Source: Desulfoluna butyratoxydans (GTDB lineage: Bacteria > Desulfobacterota > Desulfobacteria > Desulfobacterales > Desulfolunaceae). Taken from it: 64,000 nt of DNA. Below, in pieces: positions 34,628-42,077 of the stretch (its first letter is position 1; the number at the start of each line of letters is the position of its first letter). Both the position numbers and the translations under genes were made by a program. The stretch covers positions 1 through 64,000 of the forward strand of contig NZ_CAADHO010000009.1 of the NCBI RefSeq assembly GCF_900699765.1, given 5' to 3'. Below the pieces are notes generated by a model. That model saw nothing but the letters and a program-made list of their open reading frames with translations, was not told the DNA's origin and did no database searches.

Positions 34628-35245
34628 ATGGTCGTAGATTTCAAAAAAGTGAGCTACATCCTTGCCCAGAGCATCGGCGGCGATTTCAGGCGCAAGGGCT
34701 TCGACATCGACGCGGATATTTTCTGCGATTCCTTTAAAGCAGCCATGAAAGGCGAGCAGCCCACCATGCCTGCCGGTGAGATGCAGCAGGTGATGATGGC
34801 CTTCCAGCAGCACATGCAGGAAGAGATGCAGAAGGCCAAGGACGAAGTCGGCGAGAAAAACCGCGCCGAAGGCCGTGCATTCCTCGGCGAAAACGCCAAA
34901 AAAGAGGGCGTGGTGGTCACCGAGTCCGGTCTTCAGTACACCGTGGTGGAAGAGGGCACCGGCAAGACCCCCAGCGCCAAGGACCAGGTCACAGTTCATT
35001 ACGAAGGGCGTCTCCTTGACGGTTCCATCTTCGACAGCTCCTACAAGCGCGAGCAGCCCGCCACCTTCCCGGTGAACGGGGTCATTGAAGGATGGCAGGA
35101 AGCCCTCCAGCTCATGAAGGAAGGGGCCAAGTACGAGCTGGTCATCCCCGCCTCCATCGGCTACGGCGCCCAGGGCGCAGGGGACGCCATCGGTCCCAAC
35201 GCCACCCTGTGCTTCACCGTGGAGCTGATCAAGGTTCTCGGATAG
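34628..35245 (+). CDS. FKBP-type peptidyl-prolyl isomerase (Mip/FkpA-like)
   Basis: The protein has 205 residues from ATG 34628; GAAGGTGG is the ribosome site. Residues 1-90 are helical and dimerising (FKKVSYILAQSIGGDFRRKGF ... QQHMQEEMQKAKDEVGEKN), as in Mip, FkpA and FklB. Residues 100-205 form the FKBP domain (DQVTVHYEGRLLDGSIFDSSYKR, VIEGWQEALQLMKEGAKYELVIPASIGYG). It catalyses cis-trans isomerisation before proline. There is no signal peptide, so it is probably cytoplasmic, like FklB (SlyD is a different group). It is a single gene between terminators. Confidence 0.92.
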   Translation: MVVDFKKVSYILAQSIGGDFRRKGFDIDADIFCDSFKAAMKGEQPTMPAGEMQQVMMAFQQHMQEEMQKAKDEVGEKNRAEGRAFLGENAKKEGVVVTESGLQYTVVEEGTGKTPSAKDQVTVHYEGRLLDGSIFDSSYKREQPATFPVNGVIEGWQEALQLMKEGAKYELVIPASIGYGAQGAGDAIGPNATLCFTVELIKVLG

Positions 35246-35296
35246 CCCGCGCATTCGTTTTGCCCGGCGGCATTGTCGGCGGCATCGAGTGACATC

Positions 35297-35336
35297 AAAA
35301 AGCCCCCGTTGAGCATGGCTCAGCGGGGGCTTTTTG
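35297..35336 (+). terminator. Terminator after the FKBP gene
   Basis: A 13-bp stem with one G-T pair (GCCCCCG...CGGGGGC) and a 5-nt or shorter loop is flanked by A-runs and T-runs. It can also serve the convergent CoA-transferase gene. Confidence 0.88.
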
Positions 35337-35357
35337 TTTGAAAACTGGGGGAGCTGT

Positions 35358-36695
35358 TTATGCAGCCAGTTGCGAGTCTTTCAGGGCCTCTGCGCTGATC
35401 AGCCCGGCCTGTACGGCATCCCGGGCGAGCTCTTCCCGGAAGTCGGGGTGGGCAATGGCAATAAGGGCGGTGACCCGCTCCGGAATGGTTTTGTGGTCCA
35501 ACTCGGCGATGCCGTATTCCGTGACGATGGACTGGACATCACTCCGGGGCGTGGTGACAGCGGTGCCGGGCAAGAGGCAGGTCTGGATGCGGGAGAAGCG
35601 GCGGTCTCCAGAGCCGGAGGTGGATTTCATGGCAATGAAGCTCTGGCCACCCTTTGAAAGGCGGGCACCGCGAACAAAATCGAGCTGACCGCCCGTGGCG
35701 CTGTGCTGCTGAAACCCGATGGACTCGCTTGAAACCTGGCCGGTGAGGTCCACGGCAAGGGCGTTGTTGATGGAAACGAAGTTGCTGTGGGCCCCGATGA
35801 TGGCGGGATCGTTGACGTAATGGGCCGGGTACATTTCAAACACGGGGTTCTTGTGCATAAACCGGTAGTCCCTGGCGGCCCCCATGCCGAAGGCAGAGAT
35901 GATTTTGCCCGGATGCAGCTCTTTTCTGGCGCCGGTGATGACCCCCATGTCATGGAGCCTGACCATGGAGGGGGTGAGCAGCTCCGTATGGATACCCAGG
36001 TCTTTTTTATCCGTGAGGCGGTCCCCGATGGCGTCGGCGAGTTTCCCGATGCCGAGCTGGAGCGTTGCACCGTCGGGAATACGGGCCGTAATGAGGTCGG
36101 CAATGGTTTCATCAACGGCATCCGGCTCAGTGGCGGGGAGTTCAGCGCAGGGACGGCTGACCTCACAGAGCCCCGCCACATCCGACACATGGATGTGCGC
36201 CTGGGAACCGAAGATATACGGCGTCTGGTCATTGACCTGACAATATATTTTTTCCGATGCGGCGAGGGCAGGGTGGCCAAGGAGGGTACCGCTGGGGCCG
36301 AGGCTCATGTAGCCGTGCTCGTCTGGAGGGGAGACCTCCAGGATAGTCGCATCAAAGCCTATATGGCGAACCAGCTCGTGGATGCGGCTGAACGTGACAC
36401 TGAAGGGGGTGATGTCATCTTTTCGGTCAAGGAGCATGCGCTCAAGGGGCCCCATAAAGCAGCACCGGTAGTGGAGCCGTCCCCGCTGCTCCGGTGAGAG
36501 AAAATCCGGCTGGGTCATGATCATGGCCGAGTACATCGTGACGGCTTCCGTGGTAGGTGCGGCGGTGATGGCGTTGATCAGCTCCAGGGGAAAACTGGCC
36601 GCGGGTGAGGCAAAGATGGTGGCCTCCTTCGGCAGGGCAGCTGCAATGGCTTCAGGGGACATCAGGCGCTTCTCGTAGATTTTTTTCCAGCTCAT
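35358..36695 (-). CDS. Acetyl-CoA hydrolase/transferase-family CoA-transferase
   Basis: The protein has 445 residues from ATG 36695, with AAGGAGAG before it. It follows the two-domain family of 4-hydroxybutyrate/butyrate:acetate CoA-transferases: an N-terminal ATIFASPAASFPLELINAI block, EVSPPDEHGYMSLGPSG, IPDGATLQLGIGKLADAIG, GIHTELLTPSMVRLHDMGVITG and the C-terminal GGQLDFVRGARLSKGGQSFIAM. Such enzymes move CoA between short acids through a glutamyl-CoA intermediate. A sigma-54 activator is divergent from it and a -24/-12-like box lies upstream, so it is probably induced by an organic acid or alcohol. The exact substrate is not known. Confidence 0.87.
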   Translation of the reverse strand: MSWKKIYEKRLMSPEAIAAALPKEATIFASPAASFPLELINAITAAPTTEAVTMYSAMIMTQPDFLSPEQRGRLHYRCCFMGPLERMLLDRKDDITPFSVTFSRIHELVRHIGFDATILEVSPPDEHGYMSLGPSGTLLGHPALAASEKIYCQVNDQTPYIFGSQAHIHVSDVAGLCEVSRPCAELPATEPDAVDETIADLITARIPDGATLQLGIGKLADAIGDRLTDKKDLGIHTELLTPSMVRLHDMGVITGARKELHPGKIISAFGMGAARDYRFMHKNPVFEMYPAHYVNDPAIIGAHSNFVSINNALAVDLTGQVSSESIGFQQHSATGGQLDFVRGARLSKGGQSFIAMKSTSGSGDRRFSRIQTCLLPGTAVTTPRSDVQSIVTEYGIAELDHKTIPERVTALIAIAHPDFREELARDAVQAGLISAEALKDSQLAA

Positions 36696-36748
36696 GAGTA
36701 CTCTCCTTTTTAAGACTTTGGGTTTGCAAATGAATGAAGAAAGAGGTA

Positions 36749-36763
36749 TCAATAATCGTGCCG
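36749..36763 (-). promoter_or_regulatory. Candidate sigma-54 promoter of the CoA-transferase gene
   Basis: Read on the minus strand, CGGCACGATTATTGA matches TGGCACG-N4-TTGC with two mismatches and correct -24/-12 spacing. It lies 54 bases before the start codon. Confidence 0.5.
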
Positions 36764-36845
36764 AAAGATAAAAAGTTATAAATTCAATGGATTGAACAAT
36801 GGTGGTTTTTGCTAAAATGATATATCGTGATTTAAACGTGTTATA

Positions 36846-36860
36846 TCGTTTTGAAAACGA
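36846..36860. promoter_or_regulatory. Palindrome, candidate activator site
   Basis: TCGTTTTGAAAACGA has 7-bp perfect arms and lies just before the regulator gene, about 85 bases upstream of the sigma-54-like box. ATATCG repeats at about 36821 and 36843 may be further half sites. Confidence 0.5.
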
Positions 36861-36872
36861 AATGGCGTGCTT

Positions 36873-38429
36873 ATGAAAGTGGATCGGTACCGGGAAGTGG
36901 TTCGTCGCATCTGCGGCAGCCTTGATCTCGACAAAGCCCTGTTCGATGTATTCCAATTCTTGAGGGATGAGCTTACCCTGGACGCCCTTGTCATCACCCG
37001 CTATGAGACGGAGCGAAAGCGGGCGCGTCTCATTGCCCTGGCATACGCAGACGGTGGCTTTCTCGTGGACGAGGCCTTTCCCTTGTCAAATGCCGCATGG
37101 GAGTCCATCTCAGCCTGGCAGCGGGAGTCCCGTTCCGCCACCACCCCCTGGATCCGGGACCACACCCACCCCATCAACCGTGAGATTTTCCGCCTTGTCC
37201 ATGGCGGGATGTCAGGCCTTCGCCTTCTGAATACCGGCATTTTTTCTTCCATGACCTGTGGCCTCACCGTGGATCACACGCTCATCGGCAATTTGACCTT
37301 TGCAGCCGAAGGCAAGGAGCTCTACCACGCCCGCCACGCCGAGATTGTCACCGAAGTGAAGGAACCGTTTGCCATCGCCCTCTCCAATGCCCTGCGGTAC
37401 ATGGACCTGGTACAGGACCACAAGGCTCTCCAGCGGGAGAACACGGTGGAGGAGGTGATGGTGGGGGGCGACACCGGGCTGCGGGAGGTGCGCTCGCTTG
37501 TGTCCCAGGTTGCCCCGACGGACACGCCAGTTCTGCTGCTGGGAGAGACCGGCACGGGCAAGGAGGTGGTGGCCGCAGAGGTTCATAAGCTCTCCAGCCG
37601 CTCCGCTGAGCCCCTGGTGCGTCTCAACTGTGGTGCCATTGCGGATTCCCTGGTGGACTCGGAACTTTTCGGCCATGAAAAGGGCGCGTTCACAGGGGCC
37701 ATCGAGACAAAGCCGGGGCGCTTTGAGAGGGCCAATGGGGGGACCCTTTTTCTGGACGAAATAGGGGAACTTCCGCTTTCCGCCCAGGTGAAATTGCTGC
37801 GGGTGCTCCAAAGCGGGGAGTTTGAACGGGTTGGGGGTGGGAAGACCCTGCGGACAAACGTACGGATTATCGCAGCCACCCATCGCAAACTGCCCGAGAT
37901 GGTCGAAGCGGGGCGTTTTAGGCAGGATCTCTGGTACCGCCTCAATATCTTTCCCGTGGAGATTCCGCCCCTGCGTGACCGAAAAGACGACATCCCCCTG
38001 CTTGTTGAGCATTTTATCCGCTCCAGGGCGCGGGAGATGAATCTGGGAGAGCCCCCGGCACCCGCCGAAGGGGAAATGGAAGCACTTCTGGCCTACGACT
38101 GGCCGGGCAATGTCCGTGAGTTGCAGAACCTTGTGGAGCGGGCCCTTATTCTTTTTAAAGGGGGGCCCCTGAGATTTCCTGTCCTGACCCCTTCCCACCA
38201 GGGGAGTCCATCGTCCCTGGCAGGGGCGTGGAGTCCCCAGGACCTTGCCATGGATGCCGCTATAAAAGGGCATATCCGCTTTGTCCTTGGAAAGACCCGC
38301 GGCAGAATCGCCGGTCCCGGAGGTGCTGCGGAGCTTTTGAACATGAACCCCAATACCTTGCGAAGCCGCATGAAAAAACTTGGAATTTCCTTTCCAGCTG
38401 AGCGTGGCCCTTACCGGCGGGGGGACTGA
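36873..38429 (+). CDS. Sigma-54-dependent transcriptional activator with GAF-like sensor
   Basis: The protein has 518 residues from ATG 36873; GTG 36867 is in frame just upstream. Residues 1-180 are a GAF-like sensor, with no receiver domain. The AAA+ domain has Walker A GETGTGKE (224-231) and GAFTGA (271-276). A Fis-type helix-turn-helix ends the protein (AAELLNMNPNTLRSRMKKLGI). It shares the whole layout and many stretches with the activator at 21278 (for example SNALRY before the AAA+ domain), so the two are paralogues. The divergent CoA-transferase gene is the likely target. Confidence 0.9.
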   Translation: MKVDRYREVVRRICGSLDLDKALFDVFQFLRDELTLDALVITRYETERKRARLIALAYADGGFLVDEAFPLSNAAWESISAWQRESRSATTPWIRDHTHPINREIFRLVHGGMSGLRLLNTGIFSSMTCGLTVDHTLIGNLTFAAEGKELYHARHAEIVTEVKEPFAIALSNALRYMDLVQDHKALQRENTVEEVMVGGDTGLREVRSLVSQVAPTDTPVLLLGETGTGKEVVAAEVHKLSSRSAEPLVRLNCGAIADSLVDSELFGHEKGAFTGAIETKPGRFERANGGTLFLDEIGELPLSAQVKLLRVLQSGEFERVGGGKTLRTNVRIIAATHRKLPEMVEAGRFRQDLWYRLNIFPVEIPPLRDRKDDIPLLVEHFIRSRAREMNLGEPPAPAEGEMEALLAYDWPGNVRELQNLVERALILFKGGPLRFPVLTPSHQGSPSSLAGAWSPQDLAMDAAIKGHIRFVLGKTRGRIAGPGGAAELLNMNPNTLRSRMKKLGISFPAERGPYRRGD

Positions 38430-38492
38430 AGCGCAGCAGGGCACATGCCCGACGTTTCATGGAGGGCCGGGCATGACGGTGTAGAAAATAAC

Positions 38493-38521
38493 TTGACATA
38501 GGTTTGATGTCCAACTATATT
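38493..38521 (+). promoter_or_regulatory. Sigma-70 promoter of the MarR gene with overlapping operator
   Basis: TTGACA (38493-38498) and TATATT (38516-38521) are exactly 17 bases apart. The spacer holds GGTTTGATGTCCAACT, an imperfect copy (13 of 16) of the perfect palindrome at 39245. Binding there would block the promoter, so autorepression by the MarR protein is likely. Confidence 0.8.
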
Positions 38522-38554
38522 GCCGGCCATCAACCCACTGCTACGGAGGATCGC

Positions 38555-38980
38555 GTGAAAACCGACCACATCATTGCCCTCATCGGCAGGACCCGGGAGA
38601 AAGCCAACGCATTTATCCTCGCAAAGCTGAAGGAGTTGGGTATTGAGGGGCTTGCCCCCTCCCACGGGGATATCCTTGTCAACCTGTTCCAAAGCTCTCC
38701 GCTGCCCATGAAAGAGCTGGCCGAAAGGATCGGTCGGGACAAATCGACAATAACGGCCCTTATCAACAAGCTCATCAAGCTCGGGTACGTGGAAAAGCGC
38801 AAGGACGCCGGCGACAGCCGCGTGACCCTTATCGCACTCACCCGGGAAGGGGAGGAGCTGAAGCCGGACTTCGAGTACGTTTCAGCCAAGCTGATGTCCA
38901 CCACCTTCAGGGGATTCTCCCAGGAGGAAAAAGAGCAGGTGGTGGGGCTTCTGGAGCGGATTCACGGTAATTTCCCCTGA
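38555..38980 (+). CDS. MarR-family transcriptional regulator
   Basis: The protein has 141 residues from GTG 38555 behind ACGGAGGA; the longer frame from 38504 overlaps the promoter and is rejected. The winged helix-turn-helix shows LPMKELAERIGRDKSTITALINKLIKLGYVEKRKDAGDSRVTLIALTREG, with the DxRxxxxxLT wing motif. MarR dimers release DNA when they bind phenolic or other small acids. The predicted sites are its own promoter and the palindrome upstream of the NhaC-type gene 330 bases downstream. Confidence 0.92.
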   Translation: MKTDHIIALIGRTREKANAFILAKLKELGIEGLAPSHGDILVNLFQSSPLPMKELAERIGRDKSTITALINKLIKLGYVEKRKDAGDSRVTLIALTREGEELKPDFEYVSAKLMSTTFRGFSQEEKEQVVGLLERIHGNFP

Positions 38981-39042
38981 AAGGCGAGCGCACGTTCCCG
39001 CATTGGTATGCGGTTTTTTTTGTAACTATTCAGCTTGTCTTT

Positions 39043-39212
39043 GCCTCCGGCGGCCCTGCCGGGGGCCAAACTTTTGCCAATTAGATGCTTTGGGTTTGAC
39101 AAACAGGTCTTGACAGCTTTGACATGAATTTCAGCGATTTTGACTGTTCTGATCTTTCTGCCGGAAAGTTTTTTGCGGAGCTTTTTTTCAAAAAAGCGAC
39201 CCGCCGGAGGCA
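39043..39212. repeat. Composite inverted repeat (type 1 + type 2 arms)
   Basis: The left arm (39043-39107) starts GCCTCCGGCGGCCCTGCC and contains CCAAACTTTT and TTTGACAAACAGG. The right arm (39161-39212) reads GCGGAGC, a T-run, CAAAAAAGCGACCC and ends GCCGGAGGC. The same two arms facing each other occur at 44639-44793 and 55545-55658. Confidence 0.75.
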
Positions 39213-39244
39213 AGCTGACTAGTTACGTTTTTTTTTGATCAAAT

Positions 39245-39260
39245 GGTTTGATATCAAACC
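39245..39260 (+). promoter_or_regulatory. MarR operator upstream of the NhaC-type gene
   Basis: GGTTTGATATCAAACC is a perfect 16-bp palindrome 54 bases before the transporter start. Its match to the spacer of the marR promoter ties both genes to one regulator. Confidence 0.78.
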
Positions 39261-39313
39261 TTATAAGCGGCGCTCCGGGCCAAGGCCCGAGGCAACCCAA
39301 GAAGGTGGCACCC

Positions 39314-40669
39314 ATGAATCCTGGCATTGTTTCATTGGCACCGGTGACCCTCACCCTGCTTCTGACCTTTTACTCCCGCAACATCATCCTGGCCCTTTTT
39401 GCCGGGGTGTTTGCCGGGGGGATTCTCCTGGACTCCGCCCAAGGCACGCTCTTTGCCGGGATCAACGGCATCGCGGCTGTGTTTGAAAGCAGCTGGTCCG
39501 CAAAGGCCATTCTCTTTGTGCTGATGACAGGCTCTCTGGTCCAGGTGATTGAGCAGTCCGGCGGGGTCAAGGGCTTTGTGCGGCTTTTGACGGTCAGACA
39601 AAGGGCGGTGAAGAGCGCCTTTGGGGCGGAGGTGCTGGCCTATCTGCTCGGCATGGTGCTGTTTGTGGATACCACCGTCTCCATTGTGGTCCGTGGGGTG
39701 GCCATACGGCCCCTGTACGATACCCACAAAGGCAATCGGGAGACCTTGTCCTACATCATCGATTCCACCTCCGCATCCGTTGCGTTTTTGTCTCCGGCCA
39801 CCGCTGCAGGGGCGTTTCTTGCCGCCTTGCTCGGGGTCCAGATTTCAACGGGGGTGATAGGCGGAGACCCGTTCAGCCTGGTGCTTCGGGCCGTGCCGTT
39901 CCAGGTCTACCCCATGGTCTCCATCGTCATCGCAGGGGGGGTGATTGTCGGCAGAAGAAAGGTGGCTGCGGCAGGGGCCGCTGAGCCGGGCAGAGGTGCC
40001 GTGCCCCATGCTGAGGGGAGCCCGGACGCTCCGGCGTCAGCCGCCGTGAACATGCTGTTGCCCCTGGGGCTTTTTATCGTGGGAGTCTTCGGCCTTGTGG
40101 TGCTGACAGGCGACGGGTCCACCTCCATCTTTACGGGCATCCTGCTGACCCTGGCGGTGACCGGCGTCTTCTACAGGATCCGGGGTGTCGTGGATACCCA
40201 GGGGTACATTGCCTGGTGCGTCCAGGGCATGGCGTCCTACCTTGAGATCGCCCTGGTCCTCACCCTCTCCTTTGCCTTGAGCAACCTGTTGAACCAGTTG
40301 GGGACCGGGGCCTACCTGGCCGGATTCGGCCACCATGTCCACCCGGCCCTTGTACCGGCCATGGTGTTTGTGAGCGGGGCTCTGATCTCCTTTATGAGCG
40401 GAACCGGCGGCGGGACTCTCTCCATCCTCGTTCCCATCGCCATCCCCCTGGCTGCGGCCTTGGGCCTCAGTGTCCCCCTGATTTTAGGGGCCTGCGGGTC
40501 CGGGGCTGTTTTTGGCGATCACTGCTCCCCCCTCTCCGATACCACCATCCTGTCGGCCAAGGTGGCGGGGGTGGACGGCATGGATCATGTCAGGGCCCAG
40601 ATGCCCTTTGCCCTGACCGGCGGTGTGATCAGTTTTCTCATGTTTCTGGCCCTGGGGTTTTTCCTGTAA
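39314..40669 (+). CDS. NhaC-type Na+/H+ (or organic acid) antiporter
   Basis: The protein has 451 residues from ATG 39314 with AGAAGGTGG upstream. About 11-12 membrane segments are visible. The family signatures are the N-terminal PVTLTLLLTFYSRNIILALFAGVFAGG, LLGMVLFVDTTVSIVVRGVAIRPLYD, and near the end GACGSGAVFGDHCSPLSDTTILS, which is typical of the NhaC superfamily. These carriers exchange sodium, protons or small organic ions. MarR control and the following flavin/Fe-S gene hint at a solute taken up for metabolism or detoxified, but the substrate is unknown. Confidence 0.85.
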   Translation: MNPGIVSLAPVTLTLLLTFYSRNIILALFAGVFAGGILLDSAQGTLFAGINGIAAVFESSWSAKAILFVLMTGSLVQVIEQSGGVKGFVRLLTVRQRAVKSAFGAEVLAYLLGMVLFVDTTVSIVVRGVAIRPLYDTHKGNRETLSYIIDSTSASVAFLSPATAAGAFLAALLGVQISTGVIGGDPFSLVLRAVPFQVYPMVSIVIAGGVIVGRRKVAAAGAAEPGRGAVPHAEGSPDAPASAAVNMLLPLGLFIVGVFGLVVLTGDGSTSIFTGILLTLAVTGVFYRIRGVVDTQGYIAWCVQGMASYLEIALVLTLSFALSNLLNQLGTGAYLAGFGHHVHPALVPAMVFVSGALISFMSGTGGGTLSILVPIAIPLAAALGLSVPLILGACGSGAVFGDHCSPLSDTTILSAKVAGVDGMDHVRAQMPFALTGGVISFLMFLALGFFL

Positions 40670-40795
40670 CCGGAAGAACTCCGGTGGCCTTGATCATCGT
40701 TTGAACCGTGACCTGCACAGAGGGCACCCTACGGGCTGTGGGCCTTTTGGGACGGTGTCATTGGTTACACCGAAACTCCAAATTAATAAGGATAT

Positions 40796-41503
40796 ATGAA
40801 GATGAAACGTGCAGACGTGTATGAAAAATTCGATGCCATCGGCAGCCTTGTGTTTGCCACCGTGGACAAGGGCGTTCCCCAGACCCGGATTGCCCATTTG
40901 TTTGCCTTTGACGACGAGGGTCTCTACTTCAGGACCATGGTCACCAAGGCGTTTTACAAGCAGCTCAACGACACAGAGCTGGTGTCCATCTGCGGCATGT
41001 ACCCCACCACCACCATTGCCCATGACGATGAGGGCATGCCTTCCTTTGAGCCCGGGTACACCATCCGCGCCACCGGAGAGGTCAGGGAGATCCCCCTGGA
41101 GGCCCTCAAAGCAAAGGCTCAGGGGAATGAGATGTTCATGCTGGGTGTCAAGGACATCGAGAAATACCCGGCCATGACGACGTTTTGCCTGCACCGGGCC
41201 TGGGGAGAGGTGTTTGATTTTGATTTCGAGAAGGAGAACCGGCCCCACAAGCTGGAGCGGACCCGGTTTTGTTTCGGGGGGCAACAGGTGCCGTTCCAGG
41301 GCATGCGCATCACCGATGTGTGCATGGGGTGCGGGGCCTGCCTGGAGAGGTGCTCCTTTACGGCCATTGGCAGGGAAGGGGACCGGTGTGTCATCGATCC
41401 GTCACGGTGCGATGTCTGCGGAGACTGCTACACGGTGTGCCCGGTGGATGCTGTGGAGATCGTGATCCAGGATACACTGGTGCGGGGAACCGCAGGACAC
41501 TGA
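40796..41503 (+). CDS. Flavin-binding split-barrel protein fused to 2x[4Fe-4S] ferredoxin
   Basis: The protein has 235 residues from ATG 40796; AAGG lies just upstream. Residues 5-160 have the pyridoxamine-phosphate-oxidase-like split barrel (SLVFATVDKGVPQTRIAHLFAFDDEGLYFRTM), which usually binds FMN or F420. Residues 170-225 hold two cluster motifs: Cys176, 179, 182, 186 and Cys205, 208, 211, 215. The protein could pass electrons between ferredoxin-type partners and a flavin substrate. It follows the NhaC-type gene by 126 bases and may belong to the same MarR-controlled unit. The electron acceptor is unknown. Confidence 0.85.
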   Translation: MKMKRADVYEKFDAIGSLVFATVDKGVPQTRIAHLFAFDDEGLYFRTMVTKAFYKQLNDTELVSICGMYPTTTIAHDDEGMPSFEPGYTIRATGEVREIPLEALKAKAQGNEMFMLGVKDIEKYPAMTTFCLHRAWGEVFDFDFEKENRPHKLERTRFCFGGQQVPFQGMRITDVCMGCGACLERCSFTAIGREGDRCVIDPSRCDVCGDCYTVCPVDAVEIVIQDTLVRGTAGH

Positions 41504-41534
41504 CCGGCCCTGTGGCGGCACCCCGCACCGTGTT

Positions 41535-42059
41535 TTACGGGTGGGTGAGTTCCTGCCGGAGCAGGGCCAGGGCGCGATCCTGGTCGGGGTGATCTTTCAG
41601 GCGCTCTGCCAGTTCCATGATGGCGTCAAAGACGGACTCCCCCAAAAGGTTCTGGTTCATGGCAAGGAAGCTCTCCCGGTTTTTCTCCCGGCTCTGTTTT
41701 CGCTGCCAGGAGGAGGACCAGAGAACGCTTAAGTTGTCGGCCAGGTTGGTCTCGGCAATGCGTTGCCACTCTCCCTTGTCAAACCAGATCCCGCCGCAGG
41801 CCGTGCATTTTTCCAGGAAAAAGGGCTCGTCGAGCTCGATTTTAGCCCGGATCATGATGCCGTGGCCGGAGGGGCACAGGCCAGTCTTGCTGTCCTGGCC
41901 CTCCGGGGCCTGTTCCCCGTCTGCCTCTGTGACGGTCATGTCGGCCACTTCGGCGCGGCTCCCCGGCAGAAGCCACATACCGCCGCAGGCCTCGCAGAAG
42001 TAGGGTGAGTTGTAACCGGTCTGTTTCAGTTTCGTGGTGGTGCACTTCGGGCAATTCAT
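41535..42059 (-). CDS. TFIIB-type zinc-ribbon protein
   Basis: The protein has 174 residues. Two zf-TFIIB-like ribbons are visible: Cys3-x2-Cys6 with Cys22-x2-Cys25 (CEACGGMW), and Cys62-x3-His66 with Cys85-x2-Cys88 (CTACGGIWFDKGEW). The rest is helical with a charged linker. This small family is common, cytoplasmic and of unknown role; it may bind nucleic acid or act as a zinc-dependent scaffold. It lies 18 bases downstream of the HD-GYP gene and is probably co-transcribed with it. Confidence 0.8.
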   Translation of the reverse strand: MNCPKCTTTKLKQTGYNSPYFCEACGGMWLLPGSRAEVADMTVTEADGEQAPEGQDSKTGLCPSGHGIMIRAKIELDEPFFLEKCTACGGIWFDKGEWQRIAETNLADNLSVLWSSSWQRKQSREKNRESFLAMNQNLLGESVFDAIMELAERLKDHPDQDRALALLRQELTHP

Positions 42060-42077
42060 GTGAGTCTCCAGTGTGTG

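Larger units (their letters stand above)
38981..39313. other. Intergenic region with composite repeat and operator
   Basis: No gene. It holds the composite repeat 39043-39212 and the MarR operator at 39245, each listed separately. Confidence 0.6.
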
